The notes: generated by a model not told the origin, from the sequence alone. Shown: positions 1 through 7,491, numbered from the stretch's first letter. The stretch is DNA of 11,537 nucleotides from an uncultured Isosphaeraceae bacterium (GCA_937907405.1 CALCIC010000859.1:1-11537), one strand, 5' to 3'. Numbers and translations: made by a program.

Positions 1-970
1 CTCGGCCTGGCTCCGTGGCCCGGTGCTCGGCGGGCTCATCCAGCCTTGCGTCCTGATCCCCAAGCGATTGGACGACGGCGACGTCGACGCCGGCTCGTTG
101 CGTCTGATCCTGCTTCACGAGTTGGCTCACGCCGACCGGGGGGACGTCTGGTTCAGCGCGCTGGCCGGATTGTCCCAGGCGGTCTGGTTCTTCCTCCCCC
201 AGCTTTGGTGGCTGCGATCACAACTCCGGATCGATCAGGAATTCCTCGCCGACCGCAAGGCGGCCGGACCGATCGGCGATTCGGCCGCCTACGCGCGCTG
301 GCTGGTCGAACTGGCCTCGGCCCGATCGTCGGGCGTCTCCACGTCCCGAGCTTCCTCGGAAGACGACGACGGCGCCCCGGCGATCCGGTGGTGGAAAGGG
401 GGGTTCAAGTCGCCGCTGTTGCAGCGAGTCGCCATGCTGCTTTACTGTCCGTTCCGGGTCGAGGAGCATCCCCCGACCTGGTTCACGATCACCATGCCCG
501 CGATCCTCATGACCACCGCGATCGCCCTTTCAACCTGTCGGTTGCTCGCCCCGTTCGATCCCTCGGCCCTCTTGCAGCAGGCTCGGGCCGGCGACCCCGT
601 GGTCTCAAGCTTCCACATCCCTCAGTTCGTCGTGGTCCCGAACGGCGGGACCGCCGTGCTTCCCCTGGCCCTGCCGCCGTCGTTCCAGCTCACCGCCACG
701 TTGTTCGCCAGCCCCAGCACCCTGGCCCAGATCCGCCTCGCCGGCTACCCGCTCACCGCTTCGACTGATGATCCGCCGGACGACCCTCCGACTTCCCACG
801 AGATTTCCATCGTCCGCGACGCCCACGGCTTGGTGGTGCGCGTCGACGGCGAGAACATGATGATCGACGAACATCGCTACCAGCCCGAGCGCAACGGCCC
901 TCAATGGCTCACGATCCAGCCCCCCCGCGACGCGACGGCCACGTTTTCCGACATCCTCGTCAATTGGTGA
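1..970 (+). CDS. M56 family (BlaR1/MecR1-like) membrane metallopeptidase, 5' end cut off by the window
   Basis: The reading frame is open from base 2 and runs to the TGA at 968-970. The GTG at 23 is internal, because the codons before it (SAWLRGPV) continue the family motif GPV-GGLIQP-VLIP that lies upstream of the active site. Residues below are numbered from base 23. The zinc motif HELAH is at residues 32-36 (bases 116-130), followed by DRGD. The probable third ligand is the Glu of DQEFLAD (near 73), matching the E-x-x-x-D pattern of the family. A hydrophobic stretch lies between the two, and a transmembrane helix follows at about 153-174. In the family this membrane protease sits with its active site in the cytoplasm and commonly cleaves a BlaI/MecI-type repressor; such a gene may lie just left of the window. 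The remaining 140 residues are not a penicillin-binding domain. The last 60 (HEISIV, VVRVDGE, WLTIQP, FSDILV) look like a beta-sandwich, which is a guess from pattern. Substrate unknown. Confidence 0.9.
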   Translation, partial: SAWLRGPVLGGLIQPCVLIPKRLDDGDVDAGSLRLILLHELAHADRGDVWFSALAGLSQAVWFFLPQLWWLRSQLRIDQEFLADRKAAGPIGDSAAYARWLVELASARSSGVSTSRASSEDDDGAPAIRWWKGGFKSPLLQRVAMLLYCPFRVEEHPPTWFTITMPAILMTTAIALSTCRLLAPFDPSALLQQARAGDPVVSSFHIPQFVVVPNGGTAVLPLALPPSFQLTATLFASPSTLAQIRLAGYPLTASTDDPPDDPPTSHEISIVRDAHGLVVRVDGENMMIDEHRYQPERNGPQWLTIQPPRDATATFSDILVNW

Positions 971-1008
971 CCGCGCGTCCCCCCCTCTCTCCTTACTGCC
1001 ATTTCGGC

Positions 1009-1031
1009 GACGCTGTCTTTTCGGCAGCGTC
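1009..1031 (+). terminator. Stem-loop after the M56 gene, possible terminator
   Basis: Two 9-base arms, GACGCTGTC (1009-1017) and GGCAGCGTC (1023-1031), pair fully, with one G-U pair, around a TTTTC loop. The hairpin begins 38 bases after the M56 stop. No T-tract follows, so it is not a classic intrinsic terminator. It may act with Rho, protect the mRNA end, or be a binding site. The rest of the gap up to the first Hsp20 gene has an AT-rich patch around 1120-1137 with TACAAT at 1132-1137 as a possible -10 box, but no convincing -35 box. Confidence 0.45.
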
Positions 1032-1256
1032 CAAGGAATGCACGGCTGCCATATTAGAATAACAGGACGTACGCTCCGAAGCCGTCCCCGAGCGGTCGCG
1101 CAGTTCTGGCAATCACTGCAAACTCTTAAATTACAATGAGTAACATCCTACGAATCGGACTGTCGACGATCCTGGACGTGGACTGGCACGGGCGCTGCGT
1201 GAGAGAGCCGTGGGACGAATCTCATGGCGTGGGCGATGTTCTGGGGGCGAGCTTGC

Positions 1257-1697
1257 ATGAACGGTTCAAACTGGCAGGAGGGTTGGAATCCGTTTCAGGA
1301 GCTCCATCGCGAGATGGGTCGACTGTTCGAGAGCCTCGATCCGTTTCCCTCGGCGCGTCACGTGCGGCAGTTCCCGCCGATCAACGTCTACGTTGACGAG
1401 GAGGGATTCCTCCTCTCCGCCCAGCTTCCTGGACTGAGCGCCGAGGAGGTGGAACTGACGGTCACGTCCGAGACCCTCTCGCTGCGGGGCGAGCGGAAGC
1501 GGGTCGAGGGGGTCACCGACGACTCGTACCGTCGCCAGGAACGGGTGATGGGGCGTTGGGCGCGAACCGTCACCTTGCCCGATCGGATCGACGAGGGCCG
1601 GGTCTCGGCGCAGTTCGCCAACGGAGTTTTGACGGTTCGACTGCCCCGGGCCGAGACCGCGAAGCCCCGGCACATCACGGTTTCGTCACAGGGTTGA
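1257..1697 (+). CDS. Small heat-shock protein, Hsp20/alpha-crystallin family (first of three)
   Basis: An ATP-independent holdase chaperone of 146 residues that would bind unfolding proteins in the cytoplasm as large oligomers. The N-terminal arm (1-39) has the usual NPFQELHREMGRLFE helix. The alpha-crystallin domain runs from about 40 to 132 and ends with the signature AQFANGVLTVRLPR (118-131). The C-terminal I-x-V anchor is ITV at 140-142. The start is ambiguous. ATG 1257 is preferred because the arm then begins as in relatives and a G-rich Shine-Dalgarno-like stretch lies at 1243-1251. ATG 1224 would add 11 residues (MAWAMFWGRAC) with no family resemblance, although GGGACGA lies before it. 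The next Hsp20 gene starts 33 bases after this stop, so the two are probably co-transcribed. No CIRCE element is visible upstream. Confidence 0.93.
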   Translation: MNGSNWQEGWNPFQELHREMGRLFESLDPFPSARHVRQFPPINVYVDEEGFLLSAQLPGLSAEEVELTVTSETLSLRGERKRVEGVTDDSYRRQERVMGRWARTVTLPDRIDEGRVSAQFANGVLTVRLPRAETAKPRHITVSSQG

Positions 1698-1717
1698 CCC
1701 ACGAGGCGACCGATTCC

Positions 1718-1723
1718 AAGGAG
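1718..1723 (+). promoter_or_regulatory. Ribosome binding site AAGGAG of the second Hsp20 gene
   Basis: AAGGAG lies 7 bases before ATG 1731. It is the strongest such site in the Hsp20 cluster and fixes the start of the second gene. Confidence 0.7.
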
Positions 1724-1730
1724 CCCCGCC

Positions 1731-2153
1731 ATGAACGTTCCCAACCCCTCGATCCGCGTCTCGGTAGGCTCGTCGTCGTCGGCGTCCGGCGAGCCGTCGC
1801 AGAAGGTCAACGCCCGTGAGCCCCGCCCGGCGTTCGCGCCTCCCGTCGACATCCACGACGGCCCCGAGGGCCTGACCCTGGAAGCCGACCTTCCGGGAGC
1901 GACGGAGTCCAACCTCCACATTCAGCTTGAGGACAACGTCCTGAGCCTCTACGCCACGCTCGACTCGCCGGCCTCGGAGTCCGCGCGGCTGATCCACCAG
2001 GAGTATCCGGTGGGCGATTTCCATCGGTCGTTCATCCTCAGCGACGAGGTCGACCGCGACCGGATCACCGCCGAATTGAAGAACGGCGTGCTGCGGATCT
2101 TCCTCCCCAAGGCCGACCGCGCCCGCGCCCGTCGGATCGAAATCAAGTCGTGA
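1731..2153 (+). CDS. Small heat-shock protein, Hsp20/alpha-crystallin family (second of three)
   Basis: A 140-residue Hsp20 chaperone. Its N-terminal arm (1-34) is Ser/Ala/Pro-rich (SVGSSSSASGEPS) and lacks the amphipathic MxRLF-type helix of its neighbour, so it may assemble differently or serve as a partner subunit; that is an inference. The alpha-crystallin domain begins at PPVDIHD (37-43), includes EADLPGA (51-57), and closes with AELKNGVLRIFLPK (114-127). The C-terminal anchor is IEI at 136-138, two residues from the end. The gene follows the first Hsp20 by 33 bases and precedes the third by 108 bases from its stop. The sequence differs strongly from both neighbours, so this is not a recent tandem duplication. 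Confidence 0.94.
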   Translation: MNVPNPSIRVSVGSSSSASGEPSQKVNAREPRPAFAPPVDIHDGPEGLTLEADLPGATESNLHIQLEDNVLSLYATLDSPASESARLIHQEYPVGDFHRSFILSDEVDRDRITAELKNGVLRIFLPKADRARARRIEIKS

Positions 2154-2249
2154 CCAGCGCCGGCGGACAATACCCGGTCGCAACCCGATCCGAAACCGTG
2201 CTGATCATGTCGGCCGGTCGTTGACCACGCACGTTTGCACTTCCGTTTT

Positions 2250-2254
2250 GGAGG
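2250..2254 (+). promoter_or_regulatory. Ribosome binding site GGAGG of the third Hsp20 gene
   Basis: GGAGG lies 7 bases before ATG 2262. It argues against the more upstream in-frame TTG at 2235, which has no such site. Confidence 0.75.
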
Positions 2255-2261
2255 CGCTCGA

Positions 2262-2747
2262 ATGGGAAGGCCGAGGATGAATTGGTCTGATCACTGGCGG
2301 CGCGAGGGGAGAATCCCTTTCGATATGCTGCAAACCGAGTTCAAGCGATTCGTCGAGGACTACCTCCAGCCGGGGCCTCAGCGTGAACCGGGGCAGCGCG
2401 GCGAGCCGGGCGTCGACCGTCCCTGGATCCCGCCCGTGGACGTCTACGAGACGCCCGAGGAGACCGTGGTCGTCGTCGAGCTTCCCGGCGTGGATGCGTC
2501 CCAGGTCGAGTTGTCGGTCGCCGACGGTCTTCTGATCATCCGGGGGACGAGGGCCCCTGACGACCGGCCCGAGGATCAGGTTCAGGTTCGCGAGCGTCGG
2601 TTCGGCTCGTTCCTGCGCCAGGTGCCGGTGGCGACCGAGGTCGACTTCGACGCCGCGCGGGCCGAGACGGTCAACGGCGTCCTGACGATCCGTCTCCCTC
2701 GACGCCGTTCCGCGGCCCCCCGGACGATTCCGGTGCGTCCCGGTTGA
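2262..2747 (+). CDS. Small heat-shock protein, Hsp20/alpha-crystallin family (third of three)
   Basis: A 161-residue Hsp20 chaperone, the longest of the three. The N-terminal arm (1-54) has an amphipathic helix (FDMLQTEFKRFVEDYL, 20-35) and a Gly/Pro/Arg-rich linker. The alpha-crystallin domain spans about 55-148, with IPPVDVYETPEE at its start, VVELPGV at 71-77, and AETVNGVLTIRLPR at 134-147. The C-terminal anchor is IPV at 156-158. ATG 2262 was chosen because of the GGAGG site upstream; ATG 2277 (MNWSDHW) is a weaker alternative. With 108 bases between it and the preceding gene it could have its own promoter, but I see no clear -35/-10 pair. Confidence 0.94.
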   Translation: MGRPRMNWSDHWRREGRIPFDMLQTEFKRFVEDYLQPGPQREPGQRGEPGVDRPWIPPVDVYETPEETVVVVELPGVDASQVELSVADGLLIIRGTRAPDDRPEDQVQVRERRFGSFLRQVPVATEVDFDAARAETVNGVLTIRLPRRRSAAPRTIPVRPG

Positions 2748-2771
2748 GGCCGACGTCCCCGCCGTCCGGCC
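2748..2771 (+). terminator. GC-rich hairpin directly after the third Hsp20 stop
   Basis: GGCCGACG (2748-2755) pairs with CGTC-GGCC (2763-2771, one bulged C) around a 7-base loop, starting at the base after the stop codon. No T-tract follows. Such hairpins often cap transcripts in GC-rich genomes, but chance formation is possible. Confidence 0.3.
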
Positions 2772-2874
2772 CTGGGATGGAAAACCAGGCGTCCCTGACG
2801 CTCGCTCCGCCCGAGAAGTGTGGTAAGTTGTAGACGTTGAAAGCTGTATCCTATCTCGTGCGGAGCCTTGCGTC

Positions 2875-3057
2875 ATGGAGACCGAGAAGGTCATCACCTA
2901 CTCAGCGATTGGAATCGCTGGGATCGTCATGCTGGTTTTCCTGCTCGATCTCGCGGTCGGAATCTTCGGCCAGTACGTCGCGATGGACGTACTTTTCATC
3001 CTCGGCGCCGCGTTCCTGATGTGGCAGGGCATCGAGACGATCATGGAATTGAAATAG
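2875..3057 (+). CDS. Small two-helix membrane protein, unknown function
   Basis: A 60-residue protein with short charged ends (METEK, MELK) and two hydrophobic segments at about 7-30 and 35-52. They are separated by a short turn (GQYVAMD), so it is a probable hairpin in the cytoplasmic membrane. GGAG at 2862-2865 lies 9 bases before the ATG. The composition is strongly non-random (clean hydrophobic blocks, acidic/basic ends), which supports real coding. It lies 127 bases after the Hsp20 cluster and converges with the CobA-HemD gene, whose stop is 18 bases away. I do not recognise the family; a stress-linked envelope role is only suggested by position. Confidence 0.75.
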   Translation: METEKVITYSAIGIAGIVMLVFLLDLAVGIFGQYVAMDVLFILGAAFLMWQGIETIMELK

Positions 3058-3075
3058 CGGTTCGGGGAGTCGGTT

Positions 3076-4617
3076 TCAGGCTGGGGCTCGTTCGGCGGCG
3101 ACCTGCCGGACCAGGGCCTCGATCAGGCCGTCCCAGGTGTGGGCCGAGGCCTCGGCGGCGACCGTCCAGCCGAGGTCGGCCGCGGCCTTCGTCGTGATCG
3201 GGCTGATCGACGCGAGCTTCACCTCGCGGCCGATCCGCCGCCGCGCGGGCTCGGGCAAGAGCGCGTGCAGCCGCGCGGCGATCGCCGAGCTGGAAAGCGT
3301 GATCCAGTCGACCGAACCTTCGACGACCCGATCGACGAGCGCATCGGGAAGCCGGTCGACGTCGGCGTTCTGATAGACCGCCACCTGTTCGACTTCCGCC
3401 ACCCGGCTCACCTCGTCCTGGAGGATCGTCCGGCCGCGATCGGCCCGGGCCAGCAAGATCCGGGAGCCGGCCGCGACCCCCGCCAGCGCCTCGGCCAGCG
3501 ACTCCGACCGGAACGACGGCGGAACCAGGTCGGCCCGAAGATGGAAGCGGTCGAGGGCCTCGGCCGTGGCCGGCCCGATCGCGGCGAGCCTGACGCCGCC
3601 GAGCGCTCGGAGATCCTTGCCGCGCTCGAACAGGCGTTCGAAGAAGCTCCGGACCCCGTTGACCGACGTGAAGACGAGCCAATCGTATTCCGAGATTCGG
3701 TCGAGCGCCCCGTCGAGCGGTCCCACGTCCTCGATCGGCCGGATTTCGACCGTCGGCGCGAGCAGGACTTCCGCGCCCATCGCTTCAAGAGCGTCCGACG
3801 ATCGAGCGCCCTCGTCGCGGGGCCTCGTCACCACGATCCGCTGGCCGGACAGGGGGAGCGACTCGAACCACGCCAGTTCCTCGCGGCGGCCGACGACCTC
3901 GCCGACGACCAGGAGGGCGGGGGGGTGGAGACGGCTCGCGCGGGCCAGCTCGGAGATGGTCCCCAGCGTCGCCGAGACGACCCGCTGCGACGGCAGCGAG
4001 CCGGATTCCACGGTCGCCGCGGGCGTGGCCGGATCCTTACCCTCGCGGATGAGCGTGCGGCAGATGGACTCGAGATGCGTCACGCCCATGTAAACGACCA
4101 GCGTGCCGGGGAACCGGGCCAACGCCGGCCAGTCGAGCCGCGACCGACCGGACGCCGTCTCGGGGTCGCCGTGCCCGGTTACGAATGCGACGGCCGAGGA
4201 ACCGCCCCGGCAAGTGACCGGGATTCCCGCATAGGCCGTCGCCCCGACTCCCGCCGTCACCCCCGGAACGATCTCGAACGCGACGCCCCGGCTGCGGAGG
4301 AAGATCGCTTCCTCAGAGCCGCGGCCGAAGACCAGAGGGTCGCCCCCCTTGAGCCGGACGACGATCTTGCCGGCCTCCGCGTGCTCGGCCAGCGTCCGGT
4401 TGATCGCGTCCTGGTCGAGCGTGCAATGGCCGACCGACTTCCCCGCGAAGATCCGAAGCGCCCGAGCCGGCGCCAGGTCGAGCAGTCGGTCGTTCGCCAG
4501 ATGGTCGAACACGACCACCTCGGCCCGAGCCAGCCGATCGGCCCCTCGCACCGTCATCAACCCGGGATCTCCGGGGCCCGCGCCGATCAAATAGACGATT
4601 CCGCGATCACGACTCAT
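3076..4617 (-). CDS. cobA-hemD: Fused uroporphyrinogen-III C-methyltransferase / uroporphyrinogen-III synthase (CobA-HemD)
   Basis: A 513-residue bifunctional cytoplasmic enzyme of tetrapyrrole synthesis. The N-terminal half (about 1-245) is the SAM-dependent methyltransferase that turns uroporphyrinogen III into precorrin-2. It shows GAGPGDPGLMT (12-22), KGGDPLVFGRG (90-100), VPGVTAG (117-123), GIPVTCRG (131-138) and VVYMGV (174-179). The C-terminal half, from LSGQRIVVTRPRDEG (about 257), is the HemD domain that cyclises hydroxymethylbilane to uroporphyrinogen III; it includes DWLVFTSVNGVRSF and DWITLSSSAIAARL. Together the domains feed siroheme and cobalamin, and HemD alone also serves heme. 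No dehydrogenase/ferrochelatase domain (as in CysG) is present, and hemA and hemC are not nearby. The gene begins 21 bases after the U32 gene stop, so it is very likely the second gene of that operon. Its own ribosome site is weak (GAGAAG, 2 bases before ATG), which suggests coupling. Confidence 0.96.
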   Translation of the reverse strand: MSRDRGIVYLIGAGPGDPGLMTVRGADRLARAEVVVFDHLANDRLLDLAPARALRIFAGKSVGHCTLDQDAINRTLAEHAEAGKIVVRLKGGDPLVFGRGSEEAIFLRSRGVAFEIVPGVTAGVGATAYAGIPVTCRGGSSAVAFVTGHGDPETASGRSRLDWPALARFPGTLVVYMGVTHLESICRTLIREGKDPATPAATVESGSLPSQRVVSATLGTISELARASRLHPPALLVVGEVVGRREELAWFESLPLSGQRIVVTRPRDEGARSSDALEAMGAEVLLAPTVEIRPIEDVGPLDGALDRISEYDWLVFTSVNGVRSFFERLFERGKDLRALGGVRLAAIGPATAEALDRFHLRADLVPPSFRSESLAEALAGVAAGSRILLARADRGRTILQDEVSRVAEVEQVAVYQNADVDRLPDALVDRVVEGSVDWITLSSSAIAARLHALLPEPARRRIGREVKLASISPITTKAAADLGWTVAAEASAHTWDGLIEALVRQVAAERAPA

Positions 4618-4638
4618 GGCTTCTCATCGTCGAGGAAA

Positions 4639-7179
4639 TCAAAGCAGGGCCAGCGGACCTCGGGTGACGCCGTACTGGTTGGACGCCTTCAGCTCGCGCC
4701 AGAGGGTCTTGCCGTCGCGCCGGCCGGCGATCGTCTCGCGGTACAGGGCGACGATCCGCTCGACGGCTCGGGGAGAATCGTCGAGGAACTCGATCCGGAG
4801 ACTGCCGACGCGGTGCGCGACGAGCCGAGGGAGGAACTCTGCGGCGGTCTGGGGGACCGCGTTGAACAGCGTGTTGCGACAGCCCACGTCGGCCTTGAGC
4901 GGGTGCTCCTTGCCCACCCGGTCGCGGAGCTTGACGTCGTGGACGTCGCACGGCCGCCCGCAGTTGGTGTGGTCCGTTCCGGGCGACAAGAACGCGCAGA
5001 AGACGCAGTGCTCCATGTGGAACATGGGGATCTGCTGATGGATCACGACCTCCAGCCAGTCGGGGGGGACGCCGGCGATCAGGTCGAAAAGCTGGTCGAC
5101 GTTAAGGTCGTACGACGCCGTCACCCGCCGGGCGCCCCGGGACTGAACCAGCTCGACCGTCAGCGGATTGGCGGCGTTGAGCGAGAAGTCGGCCACGAAC
5201 GGGATCTCGTTCTCGGCGCAGTAATAAAGCCCTCCCGCGTTGCGGACGAGGACGCCGTCGGCCCCGACTTTTCCGAGATACCTGAACAGGTTCCGCTCGG
5301 CCGGCTTCTCGATTCGAGGGGTCGCCACGTACACCGTCGCGCCGGCTCGACGCGCCGCGGCGACGGCGTCGGGATACTCCTTGATGTTCTGATAGTCGGC
5401 GTAGATCGTCGAAACGCCCATCGCCGCGGCGGCCTCGATCTGATCGGTCCGCCGGCAGAGAACGGACAACCGCGGCGAGCCGGCGTCGGGCCTCTGGCGG
5501 TCGCGTTCGGCGCGGATCGGCGCGAGGAGCTTCGGAAGAACCGGCTCGGCGGCGATGGCGCGGGCCGGCGCGACGGCCGAGGCCGCGTCGAGCCGGGCGG
5601 ACAGGTCGCGCCGGACCTGGTTGAGGACGCTCTTGGGAACCATCGGCGCGCCCTCGATCTCGGTTTCGAGCGAGCGGAGCCGATAGGACGTACCGCCGAG
5701 ACGGCCGAGTTGCTCGCGGAGCAACGCGTCGTCGGCGCCCGTCGTCCGCGCGGGCTCCAACGGCGATTCACTGGCCGCCGCCGTCGAGAAGCCCGCGGCC
5801 GAGCGCGCCCGGACCTGAAGCGGCTCGCCGACGGCCGCCCGGACGCTCAGGTCGAGATCGACCAGACGGGCGTTGGGATCTTCAAAGCTCCGGCGGATTC
5901 GGGCGGTCAGCTCGGGGTCGTCGGTCTTCCAGACCCGCTGGCCGCGATGCAGTCGTAACAAGTCGATCGCGTCCCGGCCGAACCGCAACTCGACGCGCCC
6001 CGGCGACTCGTCCGGCCGTCCGTCAGCGGCGACGACCTCGTAGACCCGGCCGCCTTGCTCGGGAACGCCGGCCGCGTCGTCGCCGTCGAAGACCAGTCCG
6101 TCCCCCGGCTTGACGCGCGACGCGAGCGTCATTCGGACGCCGGCCCGGCCGACCGACTCGACCTCGCCGAGCAAGATCCCGCGCTTCTTGGCGTAGTCGC
6201 CGCGGACCAGAATTTTGTGGTTCTCGCCGTCGAGGAAGCCGTGGCTGAAGCCTCGCGAGAACGAGAGCTGCATCTCCTCGACCTCGCGTGGAGAGAACGC
6301 GACGGGTCGACCGGCCCAGGCCTCGTCGACGGCCTGGCGGTAATGCCGGGTGATGTTGGCCACGTACTCGGGCGACTTGAGCCGCCCTTCGATCTTCAGA
6401 CTGGCCACCCCCGCCCGGATCAGGCCGGGGATCAAATCGAAGGCGGCGAGATCCCGCGGGCTGAGCAGATACTGCGTCTTGCCCAGGTCGACGTCCTCGC
6501 CGTCGCAGACGATTTCATAAGGCATCCGGCAGGCCTGGGCGCATTCGCCCCGGTTGGCGGATCGACCGCCGAGCGCCTCGCTGGTCAGGCATTGCCCGGA
6601 ATAGGCCACGCAGAGCGCGCCGTGGACGAAGACCTCGACCGGCAGCGTCGATTCGGCCTGGACCCGCTCGACGTCCTTCAGCGACAACTCGCGAGCCAGA
6701 ATCACTCGCGAGCAGCCCAGTTCGGCGGCGAGCCGGACCCCTTCCTCGCTGGTGATCGACATCTGGGTCGAAGCGTGGATTTCCAGGTCGGGCGTGATCG
6801 CCCGGATCAACCGGGCCAGGCCCAGGTCCTGGACGATGACGGCGTCGACCCCCGCCGCGGTCAGCTCGCGAACCGTCTCCTCGACGTCCGGAAGCTCGCG
6901 AGGAAAGATCAGCGTATTGAGCGCGACATAGCCCTTCACCCCGTAACGGTGGAGGTAGGCCATCGTCTCGTCCAGGTCGATCCCATCGAAGTTCATCGCC
7001 CGGATTCGGGCGTTGTGGTGCTTCAAACCGAAGTAAACCGCGTCGGCCCCGCTGGCCACCGCCGCGCGGACGCACTTCCGATCCCCCGCCGGCGCGAGCA
7101 GCTCGGGCTTGACCCGACCCCCAGGCCGAGCCGGATCGTCGATCGCAACACTCGTCGGAACCATGCTTTCCAACTTCAT
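4639..7179 (-). CDS. U32 family protein (peptidase U32 / RlhA-like), long two-part form
   Basis: An 846-residue protein. The N-terminal part (about 24-300) is the U32 barrel: PELLAPAGD (25-33), DAVYFGLKHHNAR, ALNTLIF, HASTQMSITS, and the signature from C190 through SGQC197 and NRGEC213 to C217, then LKIEGRLKSPEYVA (261-274). A DUF3656-like section follows at about 400-530. The C-terminal part (about 570-846) has a second cysteine group (C725, C728, C740, C744, C767) in EHCVFC, CGRPC and DVGCRNT. Although named peptidases, characterised relatives (RlhA, TrhP, UbiU/UbiV) act in hydroxylation of rRNA, tRNA or ubiquinone precursors, the last two with 4Fe-4S clusters; RNA hydroxylation is the likeliest role here. 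The frame stays open upstream to 7728, but family similarity begins just after ATG 7179 and the extra residues look non-coding. ATG 7164 is an alternative start. The cobA-hemD gene follows after 21 bases. Confidence 0.93.
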   Translation of the reverse strand: MKLESMVPTSVAIDDPARPGGRVKPELLAPAGDRKCVRAAVASGADAVYFGLKHHNARIRAMNFDGIDLDETMAYLHRYGVKGYVALNTLIFPRELPDVEETVRELTAAGVDAVIVQDLGLARLIRAITPDLEIHASTQMSITSEEGVRLAAELGCSRVILARELSLKDVERVQAESTLPVEVFVHGALCVAYSGQCLTSEALGGRSANRGECAQACRMPYEIVCDGEDVDLGKTQYLLSPRDLAAFDLIPGLIRAGVASLKIEGRLKSPEYVANITRHYRQAVDEAWAGRPVAFSPREVEEMQLSFSRGFSHGFLDGENHKILVRGDYAKKRGILLGEVESVGRAGVRMTLASRVKPGDGLVFDGDDAAGVPEQGGRVYEVVAADGRPDESPGRVELRFGRDAIDLLRLHRGQRVWKTDDPELTARIRRSFEDPNARLVDLDLSVRAAVGEPLQVRARSAAGFSTAAASESPLEPARTTGADDALLREQLGRLGGTSYRLRSLETEIEGAPMVPKSVLNQVRRDLSARLDAASAVAPARAIAAEPVLPKLLAPIRAERDRQRPDAGSPRLSVLCRRTDQIEAAAAMGVSTIYADYQNIKEYPDAVAAARRAGATVYVATPRIEKPAERNLFRYLGKVGADGVLVRNAGGLYYCAENEIPFVADFSLNAANPLTVELVQSRGARRVTASYDLNVDQLFDLIAGVPPDWLEVVIHQQIPMFHMEHCVFCAFLSPGTDHTNCGRPCDVHDVKLRDRVGKEHPLKADVGCRNTLFNAVPQTAAEFLPRLVAHRVGSLRIEFLDDSPRAVERIVALYRETIAGRRDGKTLWRELKASNQYGVTRGPLALL

Positions 7180-7230
7180 CAACGCCCCGTTCCCAACCCT
7201 GGACCGAACCCAAACCGTCTCATACAACGT

Positions 7231-7260
7231 ATTATGACCGTGAAGACCGATCGAAACCAA
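7231..7260 (-). promoter_or_regulatory. Possible sigma70 promoter for the U32/cobA-hemD operon
   Basis: Read on the minus strand, TTGGTT (7260-7255) and CATAAT (7236-7231) are separated by 18 bases, about 50 bases before ATG 7179. The match to TTGACA/TATAAT is modest. The site is in one of the few AT-richer patches of the window, and the short leader is plausible. The surrounding CATA-N8-TATG is a weak palindrome. Confidence 0.3.
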
Positions 7261-7320
7261 GTGTCGCCGATCGATGGTCGCGCTTGAGAGCTTGCAGCCG
7301 TCGTCCGGCCGAAACTCGAC

Positions 7321-7349
7321 TTGAGATCGTGCAATAAATGTTATACAAT
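7321..7349 (+). promoter_or_regulatory. Sigma70-like promoter facing the adaptor gene
   Basis: TTGAGA (7321-7326) and TACAAT (7344-7349) are separated by 17 bases; each box differs from consensus at one position. The spacer is AT-rich (GCAATAAATG). This is the best promoter-like sequence I see in the window. Transcription would begin near 7356, about 360 bases before ATG 7715. The same AT-rich patch could also act leftward (TATAAC on the minus strand), but with a poor -35 box. Confidence 0.5.
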
Positions 7350-7462
7350 CGAAGTCGATGAAGATGACCACGCCTGGAAGGACGGCCCATGCTCTTGGTG
7401 CGGGTCGTCTGGTCCGATACAGTGTAGCGACTGGACGTGGTTTTCGCCTTCCCCGCATTCGG

Positions 7463-7491
7463 CGAGTCGAGCCGTCCGCCGTTTCGACTCG
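7463..7491. repeat. Inverted repeat CGAGTCGA / TCGACTCG in the adaptor leader
   Basis: Perfect 8-base arms at 7463-7470 and 7484-7491 enclose 13 bases. After one mismatch, two further pairs (7460-7461 with 7493-7494) extend the stem. Arm centres are 21 bases apart, two helical turns, so it could be an operator for a dimeric regulator or an RNA hairpin. Function unknown. Confidence 0.5.

Noticed and set aside
1106..1119. Sigma54-like sequence CTGGCAATCACTGCA before the Hsp20 cluster
   Set aside because: The distance between GG and GC is 8 bases instead of 10, so it does not fit a -24/-12 promoter.
1136..1396. An 86-codon frame starting at ATG 1136
   Set aside because: It overlaps the first Hsp20 gene in another frame and has no motif or ribosome site.
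3139..5958. A 939-codon open frame on the plus strand
   Set aside because: It lies opposite cobA-hemD and the U32 gene, both of which carry unmistakable family motifs. The plus-strand product is an Arg/Asp/Gly-rich string without motifs, typical of antisense frames in high-GC DNA.
6055..7287. A 410-codon open frame on the plus strand
   Set aside because: It is antisense to the U32 signature region and crosses its promoter area.
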